The notes below the pieces were generated by a model, which did no database searches, was not told the origin of the DNA, and saw nothing but the letters and a program-made list of their open reading frames with translations. Source: Micromonospora inyonensis (GTDB lineage Bacteria > Actinomycetota > Actinomycetes > Mycobacteriales > Micromonosporaceae). Taken from it: DNA of 64,000 nt. Shown one piece after another: positions 29,810-39,444 of the stretch; position 1 is the stretch's first letter; the number at the start of each line of letters is the position of its first letter. The stretch lies in contig NZ_FMHU01000001.1 of assembly GCF_900091415.1 (NCBI RefSeq), positions 2,976,001 through 3,040,000 of the forward strand, written 5' to 3'. A program made the position numbers and the translations under genes.

Positions 29810-31167
29810 CTGCTGATCACCGCCTGGATCGTGGCGACCAGTTCGGCGGGTACGTCGACCGTCGCGTGCCGTCCGTCGCGGACCACCACCCGGCCGTCCA
29901 CCACGACCTGGGTGACGTCGGCCGCGGTCGCCGCGAAGAACACCCCCACCGGGGGTACGCCGGCCGTCCGCGCGCTGTCCAGCCGAACGGTGACCAGGTC
30001 GGCCCGGTCCCCCGGGGCGATCCGGCCGGCGTCGGCCCAGCCCAGCGCGGCGTGCCCGGTCACGGTCGCCGCGTCGCGCAACGCGGCCGGGGCGAAGTGG
30101 CCGCGCTGCCGGGTGCGCAGCCGCTCGTCCAGCTCCACCGCGCGGGCCTCCTCGAAGAGGTCGGCCACGGCGTGGCTGTCGCTGCCGAGGCTGAGCGGAC
30201 TGCCCGCCTCGGCCATCCGGCGGGCCGGACCGATGCCGTCGGCGAGGTCCCGCTCGGTGGTCGGGCAGAGGCAGACCCCGGTGCCGCTCCCTCCGAGCAG
30301 ACCCACGTCGGCGCTGGTCAGATGGGTGGCGTGGACGGCGGTGGTGGTCGGGCCGAGTACTCCGTGGTCGGCGAGCAGGCGGGCCGGGGTGCGTCCGTGC
30401 ACCGCCCGGCAGGCGTCGTTCTCGGCGGGCTGCTCGGAGAGGTGCACGTGCAGCGGCGCGTCGTGCCGCCGCGCCCACCCGGCGACCGCGTCGAGCTGGT
30501 CGGCGGGGACGGCACGGACCGAGTGCACCGCCGCGCCGACCCGGGAGTGGTCGCCGGCCGGAGCGAACGCCTCGACCCGGTCCGCCCAGCGGGCCGCGTC
30601 CCCGTCGCCGAAGCGGCGTTGCGGGCCGGTCAGCGGGCGGCCGTCCACCGTCGCGGTCAGATAGCAGGTGTCCAGCAGGGTGATCCGGATGCCGGCCTGC
30701 GCGGCGGCCTCGACCAGCGCCGCGCCCATCGCGTTCGGGTCGGCGTACCGGCCGCCGTCCGGACGGTGGTGCAGGTAGTGGAACTCGCCGACGCAGGTGA
30801 CGCCGGCCAGCGCCAGCTCGGCGTACACGGCCCGGGCGAGGGCGAGGTAGGTGTCCGGATCGAGGCGGTCGGCGACCGTGTACATCAGGTCGCGCCAGGT
30901 CCAGAAGTCGCCCCGCCCGCCGTGCGTGCGTCCGCGCAGCGCCCGGTGGAACGCGTGCGAGTGGGCGTTCGCCAGTCCGGGCAGGGTCAGTCCGGGCAGG
31001 CGTACCGCGTCGGCCAGCACCTCGACCCCGGCGGCGGGTGTGGCTCGGTCGGCCAGCGGGGTGACCGCGGTGATCCGGCCCCCGACGGTCTCGATCAGTA
31101 CGTCGGCGGTGGGTTCGGGATCGTCGGGCAGCCAGGCGTACTCGGCGAGCCAGCGGGTGGCGGTCAT
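29806..31167 (-). CDS. hutF: Formimidoylglutamate deiminase
   Basis: 453 residues, amidohydrolase superfamily. Metal ligands are visible in [16 protein letters not shown] (His69, His71), a further histidine in [10 protein letters not shown], another in VHATHL and the Asp in [10 protein letters not shown]. HutF deiminates N-formimino-L-glutamate to N-formylglutamate plus ammonia, the branch of histidine degradation that needs a downstream deformylase. It is coupled at both ends: its ATG overlaps the stop of the M20 hydrolase gene (31164-31167) and its stop overlaps the hutI start. Confidence 0.93.
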   Translation of the reverse strand: MTATRWLAEYAWLPDDPEPTADVLIETVGGRITAVTPLADRATPAAGVEVLADAVRLPGLTLPGLANAHSHAFHRALRGRTHGGRGDFWTWRDLMYTVADRLDPDTYLALARAVYAELALAGVTCVGEFHYLHHRPDGGRYADPNAMGAALVEAAAQAGIRITLLDTCYLTATVDGRPLTGPQRRFGDGDAARWADRVEAFAPAGDHSRVGAAVHSVRAVPADQLDAVAGWARRHDAPLHVHLSEQPAENDACRAVHGRTPARLLADHGVLGPTTTAVHATHLTSADVGLLGGSGTGVCLCPTTERDLADGIGPARRMAEAGSPLSLGSDSHAVADLFEEARAVELDERLRTRQRGHFAPAALRDAATVTGHAALGWADAGRIAPGDRADLVTVRLDSARTAGVPPVGVFFAATAADVTQVVVDGRVVVRDGRHATVDVPAELVATIQAVISR

Positions 31168-32429
31168 GCCGCCGCCCCGCGGGGGCGGCCGACCGGGGCG
31201 GGATCAGCGGCCAGCTCCGCCAGCACACGGGCCAGGGCGGTCACTCCGGCGGCGCAGTCGGCGTCGGTCGCCGACTCGGCGGGGGAGTGCGACACCCCCG
31301 TCGGGTTGCGTACGAAGAGCATCGCCGTCGGCAGGTGCCCGGCGAGCACCCCGGCGTCGTGACCCGCCGCCGTGGGCAGGGTCGGCGCGTCGAGCAGCGT
31401 CGCCAGCCGCCCGCCCAGGCTCGCGTCGAAGCCCACCAGCGGGGTCGCCGACTCCTCGGTCACGCTCACCTCGGTGCCGTCCCGGCGGGCCCGCTCGACG
31501 GCCTTGGCGCGGACCGCCTCGACCAGCTCGGCGAGTGTGCCCTCCTCGGCGGCCCGCGCGTCCAGCCAGCCGGTCACCCGGCTCGGGACGGCGTTGGTGG
31601 CGTTCGGCTCGACGCTGATCCGACCGACGGTCGCATGCGCGCCGCGCAACCGGGCCTCCTTGTTCGCGGCGAGGACGGTGAACGCGTAGGTGAGCATCGG
31701 GTCGCGGCGGTCGGCCATCCGGGTCGTCCCGGCGTGGTTCGGCTCGCCGGTGATGTCGAACCGCCAGCGGCCGTGCGGCCAGATGGCCGTCGCCACCGCG
31801 ACGGGCGCGTCCAGGTCGACCAGCGCCCGTCCCTGCTCCACGTGCAGCTCGAGGAAGGCGGCGAACCCGGCCAGCAGGTCCGGACGGGCCCCCGCCGGCC
31901 GGTCACCGAGCGCCTCGGCGAAGGCGACCCCGTCGGTGTCGCGCAGCCCGGCCGCGCGCTCGGGCGTGAGCGCCCCGGTGAGCAGCCGCGACCCCAGGCA
32001 CGGTACGCCGAACCGGGCCCCCTCCTCCTCGACGAACGCGCCGACCACGATCGGTCGGTCCGGGGCGACGCCCGCGGCGCGCAGCTCGTCCACGGCGAGG
32101 AAGGCGCTGACGATGCCGAGCGGCCCGTCGTACGCCCCGCCCTGCGGAACCGAGTCGAAGTGGCTTCCGGTGAGCACCGCGTCGGTGGCGTCCGGGTCAC
32201 CCCAGCGGGCGAAGAGGTTGCCGTTGCCGTCCCCGGTGACCGGCATGCCCCGCCGCTCGGCCTGCGTCCGGAACCACTCCCGCAGCCGGCGCTCCGGCTC
32301 ACCGAACGCGTACCGCAGGTAGCCGCCGGTGCGCGCGTCCCGCCCGATCGGCGCGATCTCGTCCCACAGGTCGCGGAAGCGGGTGGTGGTGGTAGCAGGG
32401 GTCCCCTGCAGGGCGTTTTTGGTGAACAA
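31164..32429 (-). CDS. M20-family Zn-dependent amidohydrolase (allantoate amidohydrolase-like) in the hut operon
   Basis: About 405 conserved residues (RFRDLWDEI onwards) of the allantoate amidohydrolase / N-carbamoyl-L-amino-acid hydrolase family: [19 protein letters not shown] and VEEEGARFG bind the di-metal centre, LELHVEQG follows and [10 protein letters not shown] is in the lid domain. In this operon it may act as N-formylglutamate deformylase after HutF; that is inference. No ATG or GTG precedes the conserved start in frame. The only plausible initiator is TTG at 32429, which has AGGAGGGG 5 bases upstream, and both lie inside palindromic repeat copy D. The native 5' end was probably replaced by the repeat. 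Confidence 0.8.
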   Translation of the reverse strand: MFTKNALQGTPATTTTRFRDLWDEIAPIGRDARTGGYLRYAFGEPERRLREWFRTQAERRGMPVTGDGNGNLFARWGDPDATDAVLTGSHFDSVPQGGAYDGPLGIVSAFLAVDELRAAGVAPDRPIVVGAFVEEEGARFGVPCLGSRLLTGALTPERAAGLRDTDGVAFAEALGDRPAGARPDLLAGFAAFLELHVEQGRALVDLDAPVAVATAIWPHGRWRFDITGEPNHAGTTRMADRRDPMLTYAFTVLAANKEARLRGAHATVGRISVEPNATNAVPSRVTGWLDARAAEEGTLAELVEAVRAKAVERARRDGTEVSVTEESATPLVGFDASLGGRLATLLDAPTLPTAAGHDAGVLAGHLPTAMLFVRNPTGVSHSPAESATDADCAAGVTALARVLAELAADPAPVGRPRGAAA

Positions 32430-32444
32430 GGGGCCCCTCCTACC
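32391..32444. repeat. Dispersed palindromic repeat, copy D, across the hutU/M20 junction
   Basis: On the minus strand: GGTAGGAGGGGCCCC, a CACCAAAAACGCC spacer, then GCAGGGGACCCCTGCTACC. It has the same organisation as copies A-C but lies between co-directional genes. It contributes the hutU stop codon (TAG at 32440-32442) and the only available Shine-Dalgarno and TTG start of the next gene. Confidence 0.8.
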
Positions 32445-34119
32445 GCTCGGCCATGGGAACGCGCACCCCGGTACGGGTCGCCACCTCGTGGGCGTGGTCG
32501 TAGCCGGCGTCGACGTGCCGGATGACGCCCATCGCCGGGTCGTTGGTGAGCACCCGCTCGATCTTCTGCCCGGCCAGCGCGCTGCCGTCGGCCACGCAGA
32601 CCTGACCGGCGTGGATGCTGCGGCCGATGCCGACCCCGCCGCCGTGGTGGATGGACACCCAGGATGCCCCGCTGGCGGTGTTGACCAGCGCGTTGAGCAG
32701 CGGCCAGTCGGCGATCGCGTCGGAGCCGTCGGCCATCGCCTCGGTCTCCCGGTACGGGCTGGCGACGCTGCCGCAGTCGAGGTGGTCGCGACCGATGACC
32801 ACCGGGGCGGAGAGTTCACCGGAGGCGACCATCTCGTTGAACCGGACACCGGCGCGGTCCCGCTCGCCGTAACCGAGCCAACAGATCCGGGCCGGCAGGC
32901 CCTGGAAGGCGACCCGCTCCCCGGCCATCCGGATCCACCGGGCCAGGGACTCGTTCTCCGGGAACAGATCGAGGATCGCCCGGTCGGTGGCGGCGATGTC
33001 GGCCGGGTCGCCGGAGAGGGCGGCCCACCGGAACGGCCCCTTGCCCTCGCAGAACAGCGGCCGGATGTACGCGGGCACGAAGCCGGGGAAGTCGAACGCC
33101 CGCTCGTACCCACCGAGGCGCGCCTCGCCCCGGATCGAGTTGCCGTAGTCGAAGACCTCCGCCCCGGCGTCGAGGAACCCGACCATCGCCTCGACGTGCT
33201 TCGCCATCGAGGCGCGGGCCCGGTCGGTGAACTCGGCCGGCTTCGCCGCCGCGTACTCCCGGGCGTCAGCCAGCTCCACCCCCTCCGGCAGGTACGACAG
33301 CGGGTCGTGCGCGCTGGTCTGGTCGGTGACGATGTCGATGTCGACGCCTCGGCGCAGCAGTTCCGGGAAGACGGTGGCCGCGTTGCCGACCACCCCGACG
33401 GAGAGCGCCCGCCGCTCCCGCTTCGCGGCGAGCACCCGCTCGACCGCGTCGTCCAGGGAGTCGGCGACCTCGTCCAGGTAGCGGTCGTGCACCCGGCGGT
33501 CCAGCCGGGACCGGTCCACGTCGACGATCAGGCAGACTCCACCGTTCATGGTGACCGCGAGGGGCTGCGCTCCGCCCATCCCGCCGCAGCCGGCGGTGAG
33601 GGTCAGCGTCCCGGCCAGCGAACCGTCCCCGGCCGGCTGTCCGCCGTCGCGCGCACCGGCGAGTTTCGCGGCGACCGCGGCGAACGTCTCGTAGGTGCCC
33701 TGGAGGATCCCCTGGGTGCCGATGTAGATCCACGAACCGGCGGTCATCTGCCCGTACATGGTCAGGCCGAGTTGCTCCAGACGGCGGAACTCGGGCCAGG
33801 TGGCCCAGTCGCCGACCAGGTTGGAGTTGGCCAGCAGCACCCGCGGCGCCCACTCGTGCGTGCGCAGCACGCCGACCGGCCGACCGGACTGCACCAGCAT
33901 CGTCTCGTCGTCCCGCAGGTCGGTCAGGGTCCGCACCAGCGCGTGGTACGACGGCCAGTCCCGCGCGGCCTTCCCGGTGCCGCCGTAGACCACCAGGTCC
34001 TCGGGACGCTCGGCGACCTCGGGGTCGAGGTTGTTCATCAGCATCCGCAGGGCGGCCTCCTGCGGCCACCCCCGCGCACTGCGCTCGGTGCCGCGAGCGG
34101 CACGGGCGGGCTGGTACAT
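32440..34119 (-). CDS. hutU: Urocanate hydratase
   Basis: 559 residues from ATG 34119 ([10 protein letters not shown]); an upstream GTG or ATG would add only a few residues. Family blocks are complete: [15 protein letters not shown], the NAD-binding [37 protein letters not shown] and the HHGGGVGIG tail. It converts urocanate to imidazolonepropionate in the cytosol with tightly bound NAD+. It is the first catabolic gene of the operon, 14 bases after the truncated regulator. Its stop codon lies inside palindromic repeat D. Confidence 0.97.
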   Translation of the reverse strand: MYQPARAARGTERSARGWPQEAALRMLMNNLDPEVAERPEDLVVYGGTGKAARDWPSYHALVRTLTDLRDDETMLVQSGRPVGVLRTHEWAPRVLLANSNLVGDWATWPEFRRLEQLGLTMYGQMTAGSWIYIGTQGILQGTYETFAAVAAKLAGARDGGQPAGDGSLAGTLTLTAGCGGMGGAQPLAVTMNGGVCLIVDVDRSRLDRRVHDRYLDEVADSLDDAVERVLAAKRERRALSVGVVGNAATVFPELLRRGVDIDIVTDQTSAHDPLSYLPEGVELADAREYAAAKPAEFTDRARASMAKHVEAMVGFLDAGAEVFDYGNSIRGEARLGGYERAFDFPGFVPAYIRPLFCEGKGPFRWAALSGDPADIAATDRAILDLFPENESLARWIRMAGERVAFQGLPARICWLGYGERDRAGVRFNEMVASGELSAPVVIGRDHLDCGSVASPYRETEAMADGSDAIADWPLLNALVNTASGASWVSIHHGGGVGIGRSIHAGQVCVADGSALAGQKIERVLTNDPAMGVIRHVDAGYDHAHEVATRTGVRVPMAER

Positions 34120-34133
34120 CGTCGGATCTCCTC

Positions 34134-34547
34134 TCACCCGAGGAACAACTGTCGGCGGGCGGCGGACGCCTCGAACGCCTCCAGCCGCGCCTGCGTGTCG
34201 GTCGGCGCGGCGTCGCAGATCGCCTGGAGCACCACCATGGCCAGGGCCATCGGGGCGGTGTGCAGGTCGAAGACCAGGTCGGTGCCACCGGCGCCGGTCA
34301 GCTCGCGCAGTCGGCGGCGCAGCGCCGGACAGCCGTCGTGGCCGAGCGCGACGGCGAAGCGGGTCACCGACGGTTGGCTGACCCCGGCCAGCTCGGCGAC
34401 CTCGGCGGCGGAGAGGTAGGCCACCGAGCCGGCGTGCTGCACCAGGCAGTGCGCGATCCGGCGCTGCATCGGGGTGAGCCGGGCGCCGTGGAACAGATCC
34501 AGCAGCCGGTCGCTCGGCGCAGCCGCGATGGCGGCCGTTCCATTCAT
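34134..34547 (-). CDS. RpiR-type HTH regulator lacking its SIS domain
   Basis: 137 residues. Residues 1-88 are an RpiR HTH domain ([46 protein letters not shown]). It then passes abruptly to a segment ([23 protein letters not shown], ending ARRQLFLG) that matches the extreme C-terminus of full-length hut regulators of about 280-290 residues. The intervening SIS sugar/metabolite-sensing domain, some 140-150 residues, is absent while the frame stays open. Such a protein could still bind DNA but would have no sensor. It sits 14 bases before hutU, where the cognate repressor or activator of hut genes is expected. Confidence 0.8.
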   Translation of the reverse strand: MNGTAAIAAAPSDRLLDLFHGARLTPMQRRIAHCLVQHAGSVAYLSAAEVAELAGVSQPSVTRFAVALGHDGCPALRRRLRELTGAGGTDLVFDLHTAPMALAMVVLQAICDAAPTDTQARLEAFEASAARRQLFLG

Positions 34548-35166
34548 ACCATGACCCTATGCATGAGAACTTTCAGTAGGCAAGGCCGGGGCGTCGGGGA
34601 GTGGTCGGTCAGGTCGGTGACGCGGCGAGGGGGCGGGAGTCGGTGCCGGTCTCGTGGGCTGTCGCCACCGGCCGTGGTAGGACCGGGGTGGCACCCCGCG
34701 AGTGCCTTCCGGTCGGCGACCGGGGCTTGGGCGAGCGTGGGGTCGCAGGCCGGCGGGAAAGCACTTGCGCATTCAAGGATGACTATGTCGTTAGTTGCTA
34801 CCCAACGACTGGGTCGGTCTTTCCGGCTGATTGGTGGAACCTGCCGTAAATGGACAGTCCGGCCTCCGGGGGAATGCGTTCGGGCCGATGTGGGGTCCGG
34901 GGCGGCGGGCGGTGGCCTGGTGCGCGCGGTGGTTCGCGCGCCTTCCGGCGAGCGTGCTGGCCGGTGGGGCGGAAGTCGCCCCCGGTGGATAGGGGTCGGC
35001 GCGCATTTAAGATCTTTACGGCAGGCATTGACAGCTGTTACATATATTAACGACGATCGTTATCGCCAATGGCAATCCGGGTGCCATCGCGGCGGTCGCT
35101 TCGTTCGGAAACCTCGGGAGCGATCACTTTTGATGCGTACCCCACGGGACTTCGATGGGGGAATGC
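34548..35166. other. Gene-free region with AT-rich promoter-like end
   Basis: About 620 bases without a convincing gene. The left two thirds is ordinary GC-rich sequence carrying, presumably, the hut promoter. The stretch 34770-35120 is markedly AT-richer than the rest of the window. It contains TTGACA at 35028-35033 followed by TATATTAA, and the dyad described at 35048. This suggests acquired DNA or a strongly regulated promoter for the secreted-protein operon to the right. Confidence 0.5.
35048..35062. promoter_or_regulatory. Operator-like dyad TAACGA-N3-TCGTTA
   Basis: Perfect 6-bp inverted repeat with 3-base spacer, 15 bases downstream of a TTGACA box and about 105 bases before the ATG of the secreted protein. 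Size and symmetry suit a TetR- or LacI-type binding site; no cognate regulator is adjacent. Confidence 0.4.
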
Positions 35167-36105
35167 ATGAAGCGTCGGATCTCCTCACCTCTTCGTCTCT
35201 CCAAGATCTTGGTTGTTGGCGCCGCGCTCCTCCTGGTGACGCCGCCGGTCACGTCGGCAGCCTCCGCGGCGCCGGTGGCGGAACCGCTGGCCAGCAACGA
35301 CTTCCGCATCACCGCATCGTCGGCCAGCCACGACACCGGCACCTTCGCCCGCTCGGCCACGGTGATCGAGTTCGCGGCCTCGGCCGAGAGTGCCGTGTCG
35401 ACGGAGGTGACGCTCTCCGTCGGCGGGAAGAAGTTCACGGCCAGCAAGGACATCGCGAGCGGCTCCGCCCAGTGGTCCGGAGAAGGCGCCGCGTTGCAAC
35501 CGGACGAGAACCTGGCGCTCGACGCCTTCGCCAAGGCCCTCGAGTCGGAGTGGGTCGAACCGGCCAGTGCCACGAAAGCACCGATCTCGTTGCACCGGGA
35601 CCTGACCATCCGCCTCGCCATGCTTCTTGCCGAGGCGCCCCCGGGCACCAGGATCGGAACCCAGGCCGTGCCCCGCCCGGCGGAGCGATACGGTGACCGG
35701 AAGCTTCCGGAAGGCGCCGCCAAGGTGGAGTCGTGCCTCAAGGAGGGCCTCTTCGCCACCGTGAAGGACAGCGCGGAGCGCAGGGCGGTGATCGCCGCCT
35801 GCCAGGAAAGCAACGAGGACGGAATCTGGTACACCGGATGCAACGTGAACGAACTGGTGCTGCACGATGCGGACAGCCACTGCTTCCTGGGTGAGACCGT
35901 CTATGTCGGCCCAGCCTCGTACGACTGCATGGGCAAGTGCGGTGGTGGGTGCTTCATCATCACCGGCTACACCTACGACTGTGCTGACCACGATCGCTGC
36001 GGTCGGGTCCATGGTGGATCGACGGACCCCTGGGACAGCGAGTGCGGTGACGAGTACTGGGAAGCCGACGACGACTTCCTGTGGTCGACGAACCAGTGCG
36101 GCTAG
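35167..36105 (+). CDS. Secreted cysteine-rich protein with a CxxHDxC motif
   Basis: 312 residues from ATG 35167; an ATG at 35155 would add four residues. The N-terminus is a signal peptide (KRR, then ILVVGAALLLVTPPVTSA, cleavage near ASAAP). The middle is Ala/Ser rich. The last 100 residues are Cys-rich: YTGCNVNELV, SYDCMGKCGGGCFI, YDCADHDRCGRVHGG and SECGDEY. The DCADHDRCG stretch resembles the CxxHDxC active-site helix of phospholipases A2, and its own C-x2-C/C-x3-C cysteines suggest disulfides, but overall similarity is too low to call the family. It is followed after 19 bases by a foldase-like lipoprotein, which may assist its folding outside the cell. Confidence 0.75.
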   Translation: MKRRISSPLRLSKILVVGAALLLVTPPVTSAASAAPVAEPLASNDFRITASSASHDTGTFARSATVIEFAASAESAVSTEVTLSVGGKKFTASKDIASGSAQWSGEGAALQPDENLALDAFAKALESEWVEPASATKAPISLHRDLTIRLAMLLAEAPPGTRIGTQAVPRPAERYGDRKLPEGAAKVESCLKEGLFATVKDSAERRAVIAACQESNEDGIWYTGCNVNELVLHDADSHCFLGETVYVGPASYDCMGKCGGGCFIITGYTYDCADHDRCGRVHGGSTDPWDSECGDEYWEADDDFLWSTNQCG

Positions 36106-36124
36106 AGCCAGATCCTCTCGGACG

Positions 36125-36991
36125 ATGAAACGACTTCTTTTCACCGTGTCGATCGTCGCGCTCGCACTGGTGGCGACCGGTTGCGGGTCCACGGACCGTT
36201 CCGTGGACCCGCCGCCGAACGCTCTGGCCACCGTGGGAGGCGAACCCGTCACCGTCGAGCAGGTTCGGGCGCTGATTCCCGACAGTCCCCTGCCTGCGGT
36301 GGTGGTGGCAGGCGGCTACGCCGGTCCGTGGCCGGAGGCACTGGAGCTGGCGATCCGGGACGAGCTGCTGGTGCGGGAAGCCGCTCGCCGGGGCCTGCGC
36401 GGGTCGACCAGGGCCGAACAGATCGCCAAACTGATCACTCAGGAGCAGCGCGGTGCTGCTGGCCTCGCCGCCGAGAGCATTACCGACGGGGAAGCCCTCG
36501 CCTGGTACCAGGAACACCGCAGCCTGTTCGGAAACGTGGCACAGGCCGAGGTGGCCTGGGGTGAGTTCGCTGATCCTGCGCAGGCCAGAACGGCTCTGGA
36601 GCGTGCGGCTGATACCGATCAGACGACGTTTCAGGGACTGGTGCGTGAGGGCGGTGCGAAGGACAGCGGCACGGCCACCATCGACAACCATGGTGAGGGC
36701 GCCGATCCGATGATCTCGCGCGCGGCCTTCGCGGTCGGCGCGGCCGGGGGAGTCGGACTGTCCGCGGACCCGCAGAACAACCGGTGGTGGGTGGTCCGCG
36801 TCGAGCGCATCTCGTTCAAGCAGATGAACTGGGACGCGGTGCTGGCCTACAAGGTGAAGTCGGCGATGGCCACGTATCGTCAGGAGGAGCACCTGCGCCG
36901 GCTCGCCGACTCGTTGCGGAAGAAGTGGCCGGTCGAGGTGTACGAGACCCGGCTCGCTGACATCGCCGCGACAGAGGAGCCACCGAAATGA
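36125..36991 (+). CDS. Lipoprotein resembling PrsA/SurA-type peptidyl-prolyl isomerases
   Basis: 288 residues. The lipobox LVATGC puts the lipidated cysteine at residue 20, so the protein is anchored on the outer face of the membrane. Residues about 35-125 look like a SurA_N/PrsA chaperone region (ATVGGEPVTVEQVRALI, ELAIRDELLVREAARRGLRG). The 140-240 part resembles a degenerate parvulin domain (AEVAWGEFADPAQARTALERA, GTATIDNHGEGADPMISRAAFAV). It should help fold exported proteins, plausibly the Cys-rich protein encoded just upstream. Its stop overlaps the next gene (ATGA at 36988-36991). Confidence 0.75.
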   Translation: MKRLLFTVSIVALALVATGCGSTDRSVDPPPNALATVGGEPVTVEQVRALIPDSPLPAVVVAGGYAGPWPEALELAIRDELLVREAARRGLRGSTRAEQIAKLITQEQRGAAGLAAESITDGEALAWYQEHRSLFGNVAQAEVAWGEFADPAQARTALERAADTDQTTFQGLVREGGAKDSGTATIDNHGEGADPMISRAAFAVGAAGGVGLSADPQNNRWWVVRVERISFKQMNWDAVLAYKVKSAMATYRQEEHLRRLADSLRKKWPVEVYETRLADIAATEEPPK

Positions 36992-37416
36992 CCATAGCCG
37001 CGATAGTTGGCGGAGTTCTTGCGCTGTTCATCGCCGTGGCAGCGCTCATGTACCTGAGCAGGCACCGTGCCGCACCTCGGGCCGTCGGTCGGGTGTTGAG
37101 ACTGCTGGCGTTCGCCGCCACCATCGGGATCGCCGCTGCGCTGCTGCCGTTCACGGTCTCGGACAGTGGCGCGTCCGCCAGCTACCTGCTGGGTGTGCCG
37201 GTAGTGGCGGCCGCATGTCCCCTGGTCGCAGACCTGGTCGGCCATGCTGTCGCCGTCACGACGACGGCCGGGGCCCTGGTGATGCTGGCGTGGGGCCTCC
37301 TGCTCGGCCTCGGCATCGGCCTCTGGTTCCTCCTTCCCGCCCTGCTGCTGGGGGCAGCGGTGCTGGCCAGCATCCCTTCGCGGCGGGCGGCAGTGACCGG
37401 CAACCAGGGTGACTGA
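36988..37416 (+). CDS. Small integral membrane protein
   Basis: 142 residues, ATGA overlap with the lipoprotein gene, so the two are coupled. Four hydrophobic segments are seen: IVGGVLALFIAVAALMYL, LLAFAATIGIAAALLPF, LLGVPVVAAACPLVADLVG and LLLGLGIGLWFLLPALLLGAAVLA. No family is recognised. With the two preceding genes it forms a three-gene operon for an exported product. Confidence 0.7.
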   Translation: MTIAAIVGGVLALFIAVAALMYLSRHRAAPRAVGRVLRLLAFAATIGIAAALLPFTVSDSGASASYLLGVPVVAAACPLVADLVGHAVAVTTTAGALVMLAWGLLLGLGIGLWFLLPALLLGAAVLASIPSRRAAVTGNQGD

Positions 37417-37623
37417 CGTCCGGATCATCTCCGTTGGGAACCCGACGTCCACGAGAACCACCGACAGCCGCCGGCGCACCGCCGCCGAACCCCGGACCCC
37501 AGGTGACGGCCCTTCCGGCCGCCGTGCCTGCCCCTCGGCGGCGGTCCTGCGCGGCCCGTCCGGACCGGAAGCGGGAAACTCGTGGTGGCGCCCGCCCCCC
37601 GGTACGGGTGGTAAAACCCTTCC

Positions 37624-38457
37624 GTGGACGCAACCAAGCTTCGTCGGGCCATCGCCCGCACCCCGCTCGCTCCGGTGGCCGCCTTCCCCAAGCGGCTGGT
37701 CCGGGTCGCCCGGCACGACACCAAGCTGCTGAAGGTCTCCGCCCGATGGCTGATGACCTCCCGGGAGCACCACAACTACACGTACGACCTCACCTGGCTG
37801 AGCAAGAGTCACCTCGCCTGGTTCGTCAGCGTCGTCTGCGACACCCCGGTCAAGCGGATCCGGGCGTACATCCAGGAGATCGAGGGCGACGAGAACCTGC
37901 GCCGGCACATCGAGCAGACCACCCAGGGCACCGCTCGACGCGGCCTCGCCGACCGCCAGGTCCGCTACGCCCGCCGCGTCGGCTGGTACGCCATCGTCCG
38001 GGCCCGCCGCCCGCAGCACGTCGTCGAGACCGGCGTGGACAAGGGCCTCGGCAGCTGCGTCCTCGCCGCAGCCCTCCTGCGCAACGCCGCCGAGGGACAC
38101 CCCGGCCGGCTCACCTCCCTCGACATCAACCCCGAGGCCGGCTACCTCGCCCGCACCGCGCCCTGGTCCGACGTGGTCGACTTGGTCGTCGGTGACTCGA
38201 TCGCCTCCATCAACGCGCTGGACCGCCCGGTCGACCTCTTCCTGCACGACAGCGACCACAGCAAGGCCCACGAGAAGCGGGAGTTCGACGCGGTCGAGCC
38301 GAAGCTGGCGTCGGGCGCCATGCTGCTCACCGACAACGTCACCGTCACCCACGTCCTCGCCGACCACGCCGAGCGCACCGGCCGGCGTTTCCTCGCCTAC
38401 CGGGAGACCCCGATCAACCACTGGTACCCCGGTGACGGAATCGGCGTCGCCTGGTGA
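37624..38457 (+). CDS. Class I SAM-dependent methyltransferase-like protein
   Basis: 277 residues from GTG 37624. The C-terminal half has the Rossmann methyltransferase elements: VVETGVDKGLGSCVLAAAL (motif I), LTSLDINPEAGYLA, VVDLVVGDSIASINAL, VDLFLHDSDHSKAHEKREFDAVEPKL and MLLTDNV. This matches the class that methylates sugars or small metabolites. The N-terminal 100 residues are basic and helical without recognised domain. The acceptor is unknown. The stop overlaps the MOSC gene (GTGA). Confidence 0.85.
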   Translation: MDATKLRRAIARTPLAPVAAFPKRLVRVARHDTKLLKVSARWLMTSREHHNYTYDLTWLSKSHLAWFVSVVCDTPVKRIRAYIQEIEGDENLRRHIEQTTQGTARRGLADRQVRYARRVGWYAIVRARRPQHVVETGVDKGLGSCVLAAALLRNAAEGHPGRLTSLDINPEAGYLARTAPWSDVVDLVVGDSIASINALDRPVDLFLHDSDHSKAHEKREFDAVEPKLASGAMLLTDNVTVTHVLADHAERTGRRFLAYRETPINHWYPGDGIGVAW

Positions 38458-39278
38458 GGTTGGCGTCCGTCCACACGTACCCGGTCAAGGGGTGCCACCG
38501 GCTCGACCACGACACGGCCCGGGTCGACCCCTGCGGCCTGGCCGGTGACCGTCGCTGGATGATCGTCGACGCCGACGGCACCGGGGTGACCCAGCGGGAG
38601 CACCCGGTGCTGGCCACCCTGCGGCCGGTCACCCGGCCCGGCGGGCTGGTGCTACGCGGCCCCGGCCGCCCCGACCTGGAGGTGCCGGAACCGGTCGGTG
38701 TCGCCCCGGTCACGGTCCGTACCTTCCGGCACCGGAAACTGCCGGTCGATGCCCTCCCCGCCGGCCCGGCGGCCGACGCCTGGCTCACCGCCGTGCTCGG
38801 CAGGCCGGTCCGGCTGACCTGGCTCGCCCAACCCACCCGGCACATCGCTCGGGGGGAGCGCGCCCACGACACCGGCGACCAGGTCAGCTTCGCCGACGTC
38901 TACCCGCTGCTGCTGACCGTCACCGCGTCGCTCGAAGCGCTGAACGGCTGGCTGGCCGAGGCGGGCTCGGCGCCCGTGCCGATGACCCGCTTCCGGCCCA
39001 ACGTGGTGGTCGAGGGCGCACCGGCCTGGGCCGAGGACGGCTGGGCCGGTCGGACCCTGCGGATCGGCGCGACCACCTTCCGCGCCGCCGGGACGTGCGC
39101 GCGCTGCGTGGTGACCACCACCGACCAGGAGACCGGGGTACGCGGACACGAACCGTTGCGGACCCTGGTCCGGCACCGCCGTGTCGACCGAAAGATCCTG
39201 TTCGGACTTCACCTCGTCCCCTTGTCGACCGGCGTGGTCGGCGTCGGCGATCCGGTGCGGGTCGATCCGACGTCCTGA
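38454..39278 (+). CDS. MOSC-domain protein (mARC/YcbX-like molybdenum enzyme)
   Basis: 274 residues from GTG 38454, overlapping the preceding stop by 4 bases. It has an N-terminal beta-barrel (ASVHTYPVKGCHRLDHDTARVDPCGLAGDRRWMIVD) followed by the MOSC domain (FRPNVVVEGAPAWAEDGW, TCARCVVTTTDQETGVR). The Cys in ARCVVTTTD is the expected molybdenum ligand. Family members reduce N-hydroxylated substrates or transfer sulfur using molybdenum cofactor. A strong hairpin ends the operon 31 bases downstream. Confidence 0.9.
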   Translation: MRLASVHTYPVKGCHRLDHDTARVDPCGLAGDRRWMIVDADGTGVTQREHPVLATLRPVTRPGGLVLRGPGRPDLEVPEPVGVAPVTVRTFRHRKLPVDALPAGPAADAWLTAVLGRPVRLTWLAQPTRHIARGERAHDTGDQVSFADVYPLLLTVTASLEALNGWLAEAGSAPVPMTRFRPNVVVEGAPAWAEDGWAGRTLRIGATTFRAAGTCARCVVTTTDQETGVRGHEPLRTLVRHRRVDRKILFGLHLVPLSTGVVGVGDPVRVDPTS

Positions 39279-39308
39279 TCCCCGTGGGGCGACACTCGGT
39301 GGCCGATC

Positions 39309-39350
39309 GACATGGCTGCCCGTGCCTGCGCTGGCACGGGCAGCCATGTC
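39309..39350. terminator. Perfect 18-bp hairpin between MOSC gene and tRNA-Leu
   Basis: Arms 39309-39326 (GACATGGCTGCCCGTGCC) and 39333-39350 are exact complements with a 6-base loop. It can end both the MOSC operon (+) and the tRNA-Leu transcript (-). Confidence 0.85.
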
Positions 39351-39362
39351 GCCGGTTCTCGT

Positions 39363-39444
39363 GCGGGAGAGGGGACTCGAACCCCTACGCCCGAAGGCAC
39401 AGGAACCTAAATCCTGCGTGGCTGCCTAGTTACACCACTCCCGC
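39363..39444 (-). tRNA. tRNA-Leu (anticodon UAG)
   Basis: 82 bases on the minus strand. Acceptor GCGGGAG pairs with CTCCCGC; the anticodon stem CAGGA/TCCTG encloses TTTAGGT, giving anticodon TAG (reads CUA). A long variable arm (GTGCCTTCGGGCG) marks it as class II, and the T-arm GTTCGAGTC is canonical. The 3' CCA is not encoded. Its 5' end overlaps the last 15 bases of the HNH gene. Confidence 0.95.

Noticed and set aside
32381..32394. GGT trinucleotide run next to repeat D as a microsatellite
   Set aside because: Only four units, encoding Thr codons at the start of the M20 frame; too short to call a variable repeat.
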